Of a DNA stretch of 37,139 nucleotides, positions 8,135-16,507 are shown piece after piece. Position numbers and translations under genes: made by a program. The notes below the pieces were generated by a model. That model did no database searches and had not been told where the DNA came from. It saw only the letters and a program-made list of their open reading frames with translations. Position 1 is the first letter of the stretch, and each line of letters starts with the position of its first letter. Source of the stretch: Robiginitomaculum sp. (lineage in GTDB: Bacteria > Pseudomonadota > Alphaproteobacteria > Caulobacterales > Maricaulaceae); contig JAESTZ010000094.1 of NCBI GenBank assembly GCA_016763315.1, forward strand, positions 1-37,139. Direction: 5' to 3'.

Positions 8135-9622
8135 TCAAGCTACTGATAATAGGGAAAGTTGCAAATTCTTGTCGGCTTCTGCATGATCATAATCATACAG
8201 ACGTGTTGGATAATCTCCAGTAAAATAATGGTCAGAAAACTTAGGATTGTCAGGATCTCTGCCGGGCTCACCCATTGCTTTATACAACCCGTCAACTGAT
8301 AAAAAGCCTAAGCTTTCAATGGCTAATTCTTTTTCCATTTCCTTGATTGTATGGGTGGCGGCAATAAGTTTCTTCGGGTCGGAGAGATTAATTCCATAAA
8401 AATCCGGGTGGCATATTTTTGGGCTTGCGGAACGAAAATGTACTTCTGTAGCGCCGGCCTCCCTGACTAACCTGATTATTTTGCGAGATGTGGTTCCGCG
8501 AACTATCGAATCATCGACCAGCAAAACCCTTTTACCCTCTAGTACTGAACGGTTGGCAGCGTGTTTCATGCGAACACTAAGATCGCGGACATCTTGTGTC
8601 GGCTGGATAAAGGTTCTGCCAACATAATGATTGCGGATTATTCCCAACTCAAACGGTATGCCTGTTTCTTGTGAAAACCCCAACGCCGCCGGAACACCGG
8701 AGTCAGGAACGGGCACAATAACATCGACATCGGCTGGAAACTCTCTGGCTAATTGTCGCCCCATCTCTTTGCGTACTTGGTAGACATTGCGTCCGTCCAC
8801 ATAGGAATCAGGACGTGCAAAATAAACAAATTCAAATATACATGGCCGTGCTTGCACATTGGCAAATGGGCGGATGCTTTTAATTGTTCCGTCTTTATTG
8901 ATGATTACCACTTCGCCGGGGTCAATATTACGAACGAATGTAGCGTCGATTATATCAAGTGCGCAGGTTTCGGAAACCAATAGCGGACTGCCGTTTAATT
9001 CTCCAAGCACCAAGGGTCTAATGCCATAAGGGTCGCGGGCGCCAATAAGTTTTTTGTTGGTCAATGCCACCAGCGCATAAGCACCCTCAATTTGCTTTAA
9101 AGCATCAATAAAACGATCAATCAGCTTGGTGCGTCGTGATCGGGCTATTAATTGCAAAACAACTTCAGTGTCTGAAGTCGACTGGAAGATAGAGCCGTTT
9201 TCAACTAATTGTTGCCGCAACGATCTTGCATTCGTAAAGTTTCCATTGTGGGCTATGGCAAGCCCGCCAGATTTCAAATCTGCATAAAGCGGCTGGACAT
9301 TCCGTAATGCCGTTTCTCCTTGCGTCGAATATCGCACATGTCCAATAGCTGCGCTTCCTGGCAGTCTGTCTCTTAGGTTTTTTCCTGAAAAATTCTCAGA
9401 GACTAGGCCTAAGTGACGCTCGGTGGAGAATTTCTTTCCATCATAAGCTGCAATACCACAAGCCTCCTGACCACGATGCTGTAGACCATGTAGACCTAAA
9501 ACCGCAAGCGAGGAGGCATCTGTAGCTCCCATGACGCCAAAAACTCCACATTCTTCTTTGGGCTTATCCTCAAACGGGTCGATCAATAGTTCAGGCCAAC
9601 TCGCTTTATGGGAAAAAGTCAT
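8135..9622 (-). CDS. purF: Amidophosphoribosyltransferase (glutamine PRPP amidotransferase)
   Basis: A 495-residue enzyme that makes 5-phosphoribosylamine from PRPP and glutamine, the first step of purine synthesis. After a 24-residue leader comes the class II amidotransferase nucleophile C25 in EECGVFGVMG; PurF propeptides of this kind are removed to expose the Cys. The N-terminal domain has HVRYSTQGE and AIAHNGNF. The C-terminal phosphoribosyltransferase domain has the PRPP loop VLLVDDSIVRGTTS. The ATG shares a base with the cvpA stop (TAATG, 9620-9624), so the two genes are translationally coupled. Length and motifs are normal. Confidence 0.97.
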   Translation of the reverse strand: MTFSHKASWPELLIDPFEDKPKEECGVFGVMGATDASSLAVLGLHGLQHRGQEACGIAAYDGKKFSTERHLGLVSENFSGKNLRDRLPGSAAIGHVRYSTQGETALRNVQPLYADLKSGGLAIAHNGNFTNARSLRQQLVENGSIFQSTSDTEVVLQLIARSRRTKLIDRFIDALKQIEGAYALVALTNKKLIGARDPYGIRPLVLGELNGSPLLVSETCALDIIDATFVRNIDPGEVVIINKDGTIKSIRPFANVQARPCIFEFVYFARPDSYVDGRNVYQVRKEMGRQLAREFPADVDVIVPVPDSGVPAALGFSQETGIPFELGIIRNHYVGRTFIQPTQDVRDLSVRMKHAANRSVLEGKRVLLVDDSIVRGTTSRKIIRLVREAGATEVHFRSASPKICHPDFYGINLSDPKKLIAATHTIKEMEKELAIESLGFLSVDGLYKAMGEPGRDPDNPKFSDHYFTGDYPTRLYDYDHAEADKNLQLSLLSVA

Positions 9623-10281
9623 TATTGATCCGTTTCAGGTGACGCTTCAGGTTTATCTTCTTTGTCTTCAAGCCGTGTCGTTACAACTTGGTCCAGAATA
9701 TTTCGATCTGACTGTTGGTAGCCGTGCTCGGTTTCAGTCTTGGGATTGCTTTTTTTAATTGAAGGCTCAGCAATTGAAGTTTGTGAAATTCTGGAGTTAG
9801 GAACCATTGACTTTAATGCCTCGGCAGTGGCGTGGATTACCGGATAAACTCTGGCCTCCTGTACCCAATGCGGGGTTTGTTCTGGTTTTGCCAAAAAATT
9901 CCAGCCTAATAACACTATAGCCAGTATGATCATTCCGCGCACCAATCCAAAGGCCAAACCTGCAGTGCGATCAAGAGCGGATACGTGGGAGTTGCGTCTT
10001 ACGATATCACTAAGCTTTTGGGTTATGATGGTCATGATTACATAAACACCGATAAAAATTACAAATGAAGTAAGCACCGTTGCGATTAATTCGCTGTCAA
10101 TCCAGTTCCTTGCTACGTCCCGAAACACAGAGTAGGTGAATATTGTCACCAGCGCCGCCACAACAAATGAAGCAATCGAGAGGGTTTCACGAACGAACCC
10201 TCTGGTGAGAGCTAATCCACTGGACAGTAGTAAAACAACGAATGCCAAGGCATCCATTGCTATTGCTGAATTGGCTTCCAT
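9622..10281 (-). CDS. cvpA: CvpA family membrane protein
   Basis: A 219-residue protein with four hydrophobic helices in the first 160 residues, including FVVLLLSSGLALTRGFVRE near the start and the typical loop with DRTAGLAFGLVRGM. A polar C-terminal tail of about 55 residues follows. CvpA proteins are inner-membrane proteins linked to colicin V export and envelope stress tolerance; the molecular activity is unknown. The tail ends in a run of acidic and Pro residues. The position 18 bp after radA and overlapping purF is the usual proteobacterial arrangement. Confidence 0.9.
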   Translation of the reverse strand: MEANSAIAMDALAFVVLLLSSGLALTRGFVRETLSIASFVVAALVTIFTYSVFRDVARNWIDSELIATVLTSFVIFIGVYVIMTIITQKLSDIVRRNSHVSALDRTAGLAFGLVRGMIILAIVLLGWNFLAKPEQTPHWVQEARVYPVIHATAEALKSMVPNSRISQTSIAEPSIKKSNPKTETEHGYQQSDRNILDQVVTTRLEDKEDKPEASPETDQ

Positions 10282-10299
10282 TCAAGCCTCCTTGTGTAT

Positions 10300-11673
10300 C
10301 TAGACTTTATTAGTCTCGAATCTGTCCACAAGATTGCCTAAATTGTTGGTTTTCGCAATGGTGCAATCCAATTGCGTGTCTAAAATCGATTTATCTTCGC
10401 TTGTTGCGATCATTGCATTTTTGAACCCCAGTTTATTAGCTTCCTTTAATCGGGCAATTGTTCGAGACACTTGGCGAATGGTTCCTGATAGCGCAATTTC
10501 GCCGAATACAACGGTTTTTGGTGGTAATGGTTGATCAAAAACCGATGACAATAAAGCAGCTGCCACCGCAAGATCAGCGGCAGGCTCACTTATTTTAAGC
10601 CCTCCTGCTACATTTAAATAAACATCTTTGCCGGCAAAAGAAATTCCGCATCTGGCCTCTAATACCGCCATTACCATTGCTAACCGTCCGGAATCCAACC
10701 CCACTACTGCTCGCCTTGGTGTTCCTAATGGCGATGGTGCAATTAAGGCTTGCACTTCGGTAAGAACCGGTCTTGTGCCTTCCATGCCGGCAAAAACCGC
10801 CGAACCGGTAGTGCCGTTGGCACAGCCATCAAGGAATAATGAAGACGGGTTGGGTACCTCGGCCAGACCTTGCTCCCCCATTTCAAAGACGCCTATTTCA
10901 TCAGTCGGGCCAAAACGGTTTTTCACCCCGCGTAAAATCCGGAACTGATGAGCTCTGTCACCTTCGAAATATAAAACCGCATCTACCATGTGCTCGACCA
11001 CTCTTGGCCCGGCAATCTGTCCGTCTTTGGTTACGTGGCCAATTAATACTACTGCGCTACCTGTTTTTTTTGCAAATCTGGTCAATTCCTGAGCGCATGC
11101 ACGGACTTGCGCGACTGTTCCCGGCGCTGCGGCCAGAGCATCAGTCCACAAGGTTTGCATGCTGTCTATTACCACCAGGTCAGGGCGTTGGCTTTTTATT
11201 GCCTCCATAATTGGACCCAATGAAGTTTCGGAGGCTAATTGTAATGGCGCCTTTGCCATTTTAAGTCGCTTGGCGCGTGATCGCACTTGATCAACGCTTT
11301 CTTCGCCGGATATATAAACTACTGACTTGCCACTCATGGCCAATTTGGCAGCGGCTTGTAACATCAGTGTTGATTTGCCGATCCCGGGGTCACCCCCGAC
11401 CAACAAAGCTGATCCCGGAACAATTCCGCCGCCGCATACTCGATCAAATTCGCAAATACCTGTAGTCATTCGTGGCAGGGGCGCTGTGTCTCCTTGTAGT
11501 CCCGTAAACTCTATTCCGCGGCCATTTTTGCGAGGTTTTGTTCTGCCCGTGGTATGTTCGGCTATTTCTTCGACCAGAGTGTTCCAGCCACCGCAGGCAT
11601 CACAACGTCCAGCCCATTTGCCGTGTATCGCGCCGCAAGAATTGCAGACGAATGTATTTACTAATTTCACCAT
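10300..11673 (-). CDS. radA: DNA repair protein RadA
   Basis: A RecA-like ATPase/helicase of 457 residues that promotes branch migration in recombination. A C4 zinc finger is at the N-terminus (C10, C13, C24, C27). Walker A is GGDPGIGKST (93-102), and the RadA-specific KNRFG motif is at 251-255. A Lon-protease-like C-terminal domain follows. A TTG 12 bases upstream could add four residues, but the ATG at 11673 gives the usual MVKLVNTFVCNSCG opening. It is the first gene of the minus-strand operon, and its promoter must lie in 11674-11921, shared with the divergent ATPase gene. Confidence 0.96.
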   Translation of the reverse strand: MVKLVNTFVCNSCGAIHGKWAGRCDACGGWNTLVEEIAEHTTGRTKPRKNGRGIEFTGLQGDTAPLPRMTTGICEFDRVCGGGIVPGSALLVGGDPGIGKSTLMLQAAAKLAMSGKSVVYISGEESVDQVRSRAKRLKMAKAPLQLASETSLGPIMEAIKSQRPDLVVIDSMQTLWTDALAAAPGTVAQVRACAQELTRFAKKTGSAVVLIGHVTKDGQIAGPRVVEHMVDAVLYFEGDRAHQFRILRGVKNRFGPTDEIGVFEMGEQGLAEVPNPSSLFLDGCANGTTGSAVFAGMEGTRPVLTEVQALIAPSPLGTPRRAVVGLDSGRLAMVMAVLEARCGISFAGKDVYLNVAGGLKISEPAADLAVAAALLSSVFDQPLPPKTVVFGEIALSGTIRQVSRTIARLKEANKLGFKNAMIATSEDKSILDTQLDCTIAKTNNLGNLVDRFETNKV

Positions 11674-11921
11674 CAGAATCACCAATCAAATGTTCATGTT
11701 ATGTTCTATATGATTTTTAGATTATGTCAAACCCCATGTACTGGGTTTTTAAATTTCAAGTAACTAAAAAATATTGGTGATGTTTTGAGCGTTCCCCAGT
11801 GGATAATTCTAAAAATAGCCGGCAAGGCAGATGTATTTTATTGGCAACAATCACAGCTTGTCCACACCTCGTTAACCATAAAATAGCTATTGTGAAATTG
11901 ATAAGATTCGGAACATGGATA

Positions 11922-12629
11922 ATGTTTGATTTGACCAATGAATTACAAACTCTGGTTCAGATGTACCGCACCCGCGCTGATCAAAGTAGGGGGGCGGTTT
12001 TGGCCTTTGCCAGTGCAAAAAAAGGTGCCGGTGTCTCTACTTGCGCACAAGGTTTTGCCCGTTTGCTGGCTCCTAATTTAGTGCGCGGTGTATGGTTGTT
12101 TGATCTCGATTTTTATATCAATGGACAGGCGGCAAATTTTTCATCAACGCAAGCACAACACGTTTATGGACAGTTCGGGCCGCCGCTGGATCCAACATTA
12201 CAGCAAAAACCGTTTTGGCGGGTTTCACCGCAATTGGTTCGCAATGATGGTCGTGAGGTTTCATCAGCATGGCATCTGGCAATGCATCAAATTGGCCAAC
12301 ACCGTTTGTTTGTATCGAAATTCCGAAATCAATCGTTAGAAACCGGCCAGAGCGTGCACATAATTCGCGCACCATCATATTGGCAGAGAGTTCGTGATGC
12401 AATTGATCTTGCTATTATTGATGTTCCGTCCAGAGACCGCTCGCGTACTTTATTAGCAATAGCTCCTGATGTTGATGGTGTGGTTCTGGTGGCAGAGCAT
12501 GGCACCAACCCAAATGAATTAAAGCTCTTGCAGCATGAGGTTGAGGCCGCAGGCGGAAACTGTCTGGGAGTTATTTTTAATGCTAGCGGTGAATTGCCGC
12601 AGAATTCACAACAGCAATCATACCAATAA
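11922..12629 (+). CDS. Deviant P-loop ATPase of the MinD/CpsD/TadZ type
   Basis: A 235-residue protein. FASAKKGAGVSTCAQGFA (residues 29-46) aligns with the MinD-type signature SGKGGVGKTT. The signature lysine is kept (K33), but the Walker A lysine is replaced by valine (V38). A Walker-B-like AIIDVPS lies near residue 165, and VVLVAEHGTNPNE follows. The protein stands at the head of a polysaccharide locus, where CpsD/CapB-type ATPases normally assist a Wzc-like polymerisation regulator. I see no C-terminal tyrosine cluster and no Wzc partner. CpaE/TadZ proteins show a similar loss of the second lysine. The start is chosen at 11922; the frame is open further upstream but that part looks non-coding. 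Confidence 0.65.
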   Translation: MFDLTNELQTLVQMYRTRADQSRGAVLAFASAKKGAGVSTCAQGFARLLAPNLVRGVWLFDLDFYINGQAANFSSTQAQHVYGQFGPPLDPTLQQKPFWRVSPQLVRNDGREVSSAWHLAMHQIGQHRLFVSKFRNQSLETGQSVHIIRAPSYWQRVRDAIDLAIIDVPSRDRSRTLLAIAPDVDGVVLVAEHGTNPNELKLLQHEVEAAGGNCLGVIFNASGELPQNSQQQSYQ

Positions 12630-12633
12630 TTTG

Positions 12634-14070
12634 ATGAATATTAACGCACAGCCAAAATATTTCCGGCTTGTGGATTTTGGCCGCATCATAGAGGTAATAT
12701 TACTGTTACTTTCTTTGTTCTTATTTTCTGGTGGCTTATTGGGGCCGTTGCTTACCGACGAATATGCAACAGAAGGGCCACCACTGTTAAGGGCATTATT
12801 CTATCCGGTATATTTATTGGCAATTGTATTGTTGATATTACGGCCATGGTCGTCCGGTAATGCACTGGCTAGGAGTTTTTTATTATTACTACCGGTAATA
12901 ATAGCTTTAATCTCAGTGAATTGGTCGATTGAACCTAGTTTTACACTTCGTCGGTCAATAGCATTATTGATGACTACTTTGTTCGCTATTTATCTGGCTT
13001 CACGATATGATTGGTCGCAATTTATCGAGTTGTTTGCCGGTTTGTTTTTTATTCTGGCATTGCTTAGTATTGGGACTGTGCTGGTTTTGCCAGAGCTTGG
13101 TATAATGAGCGAGATACACCCCGGAGCATGGGCTGGTATTTATTCCGAGAAAAACCAGTTCGGAATGAATATGGCGATAGCTGCGCATCTGGCACTGGTG
13201 GCAATGATATTCGTGCCCAAAAGGCGTCTGTTTTGGGGGGCTGTCTTGGTTTTTGTTATCGCTTTGGTTTTGTTATCCACCTCTAAAACCTCGTTAATTG
13301 CTTTGATGTTGACCATGACCGGAGTTTTGATGATTTATCTGGTGCGAACCAGCCCAAGGATTGCGGTGCCGGTGATTTACTTTGGACTGACTTTTGTAGC
13401 TGGTTTAAGCTTGGCTATACAGTTCTTTCCCGAATTTATGTTCTCGTTAATCGGCCGCGACCCAACTCTGACTGGCCGTACAGAAATTTGGGCGGCATTG
13501 ATCGAGCAGATTAAGAACCGGCCATGGCTGGGTTATGGCTATGCTGTGTTTTGGCTTGATGAAACCGGGCCGGCGTATTGGGTGCGCCAGCAAACCCAGT
13601 GGTTGGTGCCAACTGCGCATAATGGCTGGTTGGAAACTTGGCTTTCCATTGGGCTTGTCGGGGTTGTTACTTTTGCTATTGCTTATTTGGCGGCGTTTAT
13701 TTCTGCGCTGCGCGGGCTATTAACCGGAAAGCAAGCCTATTGGACAGTGATTTCAATGTTGATTTTCTTGATGTTTTCAATGTCTGAAAGTAATATTTTG
13801 CAACAAAACAGCCTTGGCTGGGTATTGTTTGTGGCAACGGCTGCCAAATTATTCGGAGCTCGTCCCTTGCAATTCGGATCCAAGTACGGCAATCCCGTAA
13901 AACCTTGGTTCAAAGCCTTTAAACCACAACAGTTTTCCCAATCCTTGAGCCGCACGATCAATAGTGTAGGCTCTGGTTTTGCGGCGCAAAACCCACAAGG
14001 GTATAGACCAAAGCCCATAGACAACCGCCTGCGCCGCCCCGACAGCCATCCAAAACCCGAGCATAGCTAG
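12634..14070 (+). CDS. O-antigen ligase/polymerase (Wzy/WaaL-like) membrane protein
   Basis: A 478-residue polytopic membrane protein with about ten to twelve helices. The large periplasmic loop contains GRDPTLTGRTEIWAAL (about 285-300) and a histidine in TAHNGWLETWLSIGL (about 329-343). Both are hallmarks of the O-antigen ligase/polymerase family. It should polymerise or transfer lipid-linked glycan repeat units at the periplasmic face. The ATG at 12634 is four bases past the stop of the ATPase gene. The last 74 codons (13849-14070) run antisense through the convergent glycosyltransferase gene and encode a polar, Pro-rich tail unlike the rest, so the ancestral stop was probably near 13860. 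Confidence 0.85.
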   Translation: MNINAQPKYFRLVDFGRIIEVILLLLSLFLFSGGLLGPLLTDEYATEGPPLLRALFYPVYLLAIVLLILRPWSSGNALARSFLLLLPVIIALISVNWSIEPSFTLRRSIALLMTTLFAIYLASRYDWSQFIELFAGLFFILALLSIGTVLVLPELGIMSEIHPGAWAGIYSEKNQFGMNMAIAAHLALVAMIFVPKRRLFWGAVLVFVIALVLLSTSKTSLIALMLTMTGVLMIYLVRTSPRIAVPVIYFGLTFVAGLSLAIQFFPEFMFSLIGRDPTLTGRTEIWAALIEQIKNRPWLGYGYAVFWLDETGPAYWVRQQTQWLVPTAHNGWLETWLSIGLVGVVTFAIAYLAAFISALRGLLTGKQAYWTVISMLIFLMFSMSESNILQQNSLGWVLFVATAAKLFGARPLQFGSKYGNPVKPWFKAFKPQQFSQSLSRTINSVGSGFAAQNPQGYRPKPIDNRLRRPDSHPKPEHS

Positions 14071-14796
14071 TTTTCGTTGCTGCCAAGCTGTTTGACTAGG
14101 GCCTTGGCCAAAAGAAAAAGCCTTGATCAAATTATAACGTAAACTGGCTCTACTTGGCGGTATGTCTTCAAAAATAAAGGCTTTTGCTGCCCAGCCAAAA
14201 ATCGCCCCGTCGGCCTCAACCCGTATAAACAACTCGCAGTCTTCGCCGCCAATTTCATTGGTTTTGGGGTTGAAAACTTCTTTCTCATTGAAAAAATGCT
14301 TACGGCTGAACATGGAATTACCACAGCCAAAGAATTCAGTGATTACACCGGATTTCCCTGAGCCTGTACGTGTAAATGTGCTTTCAATATATTCTTGATG
14401 TGCTGCCGGTTGTTCAAGGCGTCCTATTACTGGCCCGAATACAATATCTGCATTGGTTGCCTGCTGGGTCTTGAGTAACTCGCTTAGCCAGTTTTTAGTG
14501 GCAGTTTCATCGTCATCAAGAAACGCTATCAACTCGCCTTTTGCCAGAATCAATGCGGCATTTCTGGCATTAGCAACTCCGGCATTTGGCTCATGCCCAT
14601 AGACAAGTGGCCATTTTGTGCCTTGGTCAATGATCTGTTTGACGGCATCGAGGGCTGAAGCTTTAGGATCATTATCTAGAATTATAACTTCCACAGCTAC
14701 GGTTATGTTTTCTTGTGCAAACACACTGTCCAGAACCGGCTTTATGCGATCCGGACGGCGAAATGTTGGAATAACTATCGAAACTTGCGGCTTCAT
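13849..14796 (-). CDS. Family 2 glycosyltransferase
   Basis: A 315-residue GT-A fold enzyme. VSIVIPTFRRP (5-15) opens the nucleotide-sugar domain, and the acidic metal-binding motif is DDD in AFLDDDE (94-96). PNAGVANARNAAL and GGEDCELFIR are further GT2 features. The C-terminal hydrophobic stretch (about 248-272) probably anchors it to the inner membrane. It transfers a sugar onto the lipid-linked repeat unit; donor and acceptor cannot be read. It starts by an ATGA overlap with the deacetylase gene. The 3' 222 bp overlap the convergent O-antigen ligase gene; here the glycosyltransferase frame reads as the natural one. Confidence 0.88.
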   Translation of the reverse strand: MKPQVSIVIPTFRRPDRIKPVLDSVFAQENITVAVEVIILDNDPKASALDAVKQIIDQGTKWPLVYGHEPNAGVANARNAALILAKGELIAFLDDDETATKNWLSELLKTQQATNADIVFGPVIGRLEQPAAHQEYIESTFTRTGSGKSGVITEFFGCGNSMFSRKHFFNEKEVFNPKTNEIGGEDCELFIRVEADGAIFGWAAKAFIFEDIPPSRASLRYNLIKAFSFGQGPSQTAWQQRKLAMLGFWMAVGAAQAVVYGLWSIPLWVLRRKTRAYTIDRAAQGLGKLLWFKGFEPRFYGIAVLGSELQGTSSE

Positions 14797-15560
14797 TTTA
14801 TTTGTCGTTCCTGTATTTGGCTATAAATACTGGTAACAGGTGCGATAATGTAATTTCTGGCAATTGCTTCATTTATTACTGCCCGTAGCAAAGCTGGCGA
14901 GCAGCCCCATCTGCTGAATTTAGCACGAACATCATGACTATAAAAAATCAACCAGCCGTTTTTGGCATCAAGTTGCTCGAAGAAGTTTTTGATATATTGT
15001 AAATTATCAATATCACCCTCTATTGGTACAGCGAGTAACTGATTGGCATCACTGCCCTTGCGATTTATTCCCGGTTGCACTCCGCGCAAAGTTGCAAACT
15101 TGTCTGCCAAGGCCTTTTTTGATGTAAATGAAACATCGCCATAGGGAAAAGCAAATGTATCGGCATTACTGATACCTAATGCCGATAAAACTGCCCTGTT
15201 TCTTTGTATTTCCATTTGCACCACGGCTGGCGGACTAACTGCGCAATCTATATGGTTTTGCGTGTGGCAACCAATTTCATGACCGGCGGCAAACAATCGC
15301 TCTATGTCATCAGAACTGCACAATTCGCCAAAATGGTTGCTTTGGCCAAATTGTCCGGTACAGGCATAAAACGTTCCGTGTAAGCCCTTATCTTCCAAAG
15401 ACTGTGCACCAGCGATTGCGCTGGACTTGGGGAAATCATCAAAGCTAAAACTTATATATTTTTGGTCAATTGTTGGCAATAGTTTACGGCTAGCCAAGCG
15501 GGTTAGCCGACGTCGGATTTTGCCTTTGAGGCTCAAGTCAGGTAAATATGGCGCATTCAT
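14793..15560 (-). CDS. Polysaccharide deacetylase (NodB-type)
   Basis: A 255-residue carbohydrate esterase family 4 protein. Motif 1 is SFDDFP with D41 and D42. Motif 2 is HEIGCHTQNH, giving metal ligands H99 and H103. FPYG at 138-141 is the conserved third motif, and IFYSHD near residue 206 gives the late histidine. These would bind the divalent metal and remove N-acetyl (or O-acetyl) groups from a sugar. A Gly normally found after the first aspartates is replaced by Phe-Pro. I see no signal peptide, so it may act on the lipid-linked intermediate in the cytoplasm. The ATG at 15560 overlaps the upstream TGA and has GGAG upstream; the longer frame is unlikely. Confidence 0.85.
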   Translation of the reverse strand: MNAPYLPDLSLKGKIRRRLTRLASRKLLPTIDQKYISFSFDDFPKSSAIAGAQSLEDKGLHGTFYACTGQFGQSNHFGELCSSDDIERLFAAGHEIGCHTQNHIDCAVSPPAVVQMEIQRNRAVLSALGISNADTFAFPYGDVSFTSKKALADKFATLRGVQPGINRKGSDANQLLAVPIEGDIDNLQYIKNFFEQLDAKNGWLIFYSHDVRAKFSRWGCSPALLRAVINEAIARNYIIAPVTSIYSQIQERQIK

Positions 15561-16507
15561 GCCAGTTTCTCCGCATACCAACCGGCGCGCCACAGCTTGA
15601 GCGCAAGTATCCGTAAAGACATGGGTACAATATGCCATTTGTCCCTTGCTAATATGGAGAACAATGGTCTTGCCAATTTTAGCCCCGGCATTTTTGCTGC
15701 CATCTTTGCCGTGCGATAGCTTGGTAATTGTCTTGCAAGTTTTGGGTGGCGTGCGACAAATCTGGCATAATTATCCGCAGAATCTCGGAACCTGCGGATC
15801 AAGGTTTCTGTGCTTTCCAGACCAATATGCAGCGCCTGATTATCCACATGGGTAATTGTGAATTTCTCGGCGGCTCTGGCCGCCCATTCCACATCTTCCC
15901 AACCCCAACCGATAAATCCGCTATCAAATGGACAAGACAGTAATATATCTTTGCGCACCAGCAAGTTGGAAGAGCAGACATGTTTGGCTGGTAATATATT
16001 GCGCTGCTGTGCTGACAGACAATCAGATCCGGCAGACAATGCCCGATGTAGATCAAAGGCTTTGTCGGTTGCATTATTGCTTACTGAAAACCCGCCAAAA
16101 ATAATATCAGGGTTATCGCTTTGTATTTGTTGCAAATAGGTGTCCAGAAATGTTGCTTGTTTTGGCAGCATATCAGCATCAAGAAATAATAAATATTTAC
16201 CGTTAGCAGCATCGCGTAAGCGGTTTCGGGCAATACTTCGGCCATTGTTTTGCGCAGCGGTCAATAGTTTCGCTGGCAATTTGGCAGTGGTTATCGCCTT
16301 AGTCACCCGTTGACTTAATTTTCCATCACTCGTGCCATCATCATATAAAACAAGTTCCACCTGTGGCTGGGCTTGTTGTGACAATGCGGTAATAAGAGGC
16401 ACTGGATCATCATGGTAAAACGGCACAATAATTGACAATAAAACATCATCAGCTTGCGGATAATTATTAGAAAACTCTAAAACTGTATCATTGTTTGGGG
16501 CGTTCAT
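15557..16507 (-). CDS. Family 2 glycosyltransferase with GWGxED motif
   Basis: A 316-residue GT-A enzyme. LSIIVPFYHDD (24-34), the acidic LYDDGTSDG (54-62) and the DAD metal site in LFLDADM (110-112) mark the GT2 core. GWGWEDVEW (200-208) resembles the acceptor/catalytic motif of galactosyltransferase-like GT2 and GT7 enzymes. The C-terminal part is basic and amphipathic, suggesting peripheral membrane association. It is linked to both neighbours by four-base ATGA overlaps (flippase stop at 16504-16506, deacetylase start at 15560). It probably adds one sugar to the undecaprenyl-linked repeat unit; the sugar is unknown. Confidence 0.88.
   Translation of the reverse strand: MNAPNNDTVLEFSNNYPQADDVLLSIIVPFYHDDPVPLITALSQQAQPQVELVLYDDGTSDGKLSQRVTKAITTAKLPAKLLTAAQNNGRSIARNRLRDAANGKYLLFLDADMLPKQATFLDTYLQQIQSDNPDIIFGGFSVSNNATDKAFDLHRALSAGSDCLSAQQRNILPAKHVCSSNLLVRKDILLSCPFDSGFIGWGWEDVEWAARAAEKFTITHVDNQALHIGLESTETLIRRFRDSADNYARFVARHPKLARQLPSYRTAKMAAKMPGLKLARPLFSILARDKWHIVPMSLRILALKLWRAGWYAEKLA

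Noticed and set aside
11729-11748. AAACCC/GGGTTT hairpin followed by T's
   Set aside because: It lies between two divergent genes where no transcript needs to end, and the stem is short; not called a terminator.
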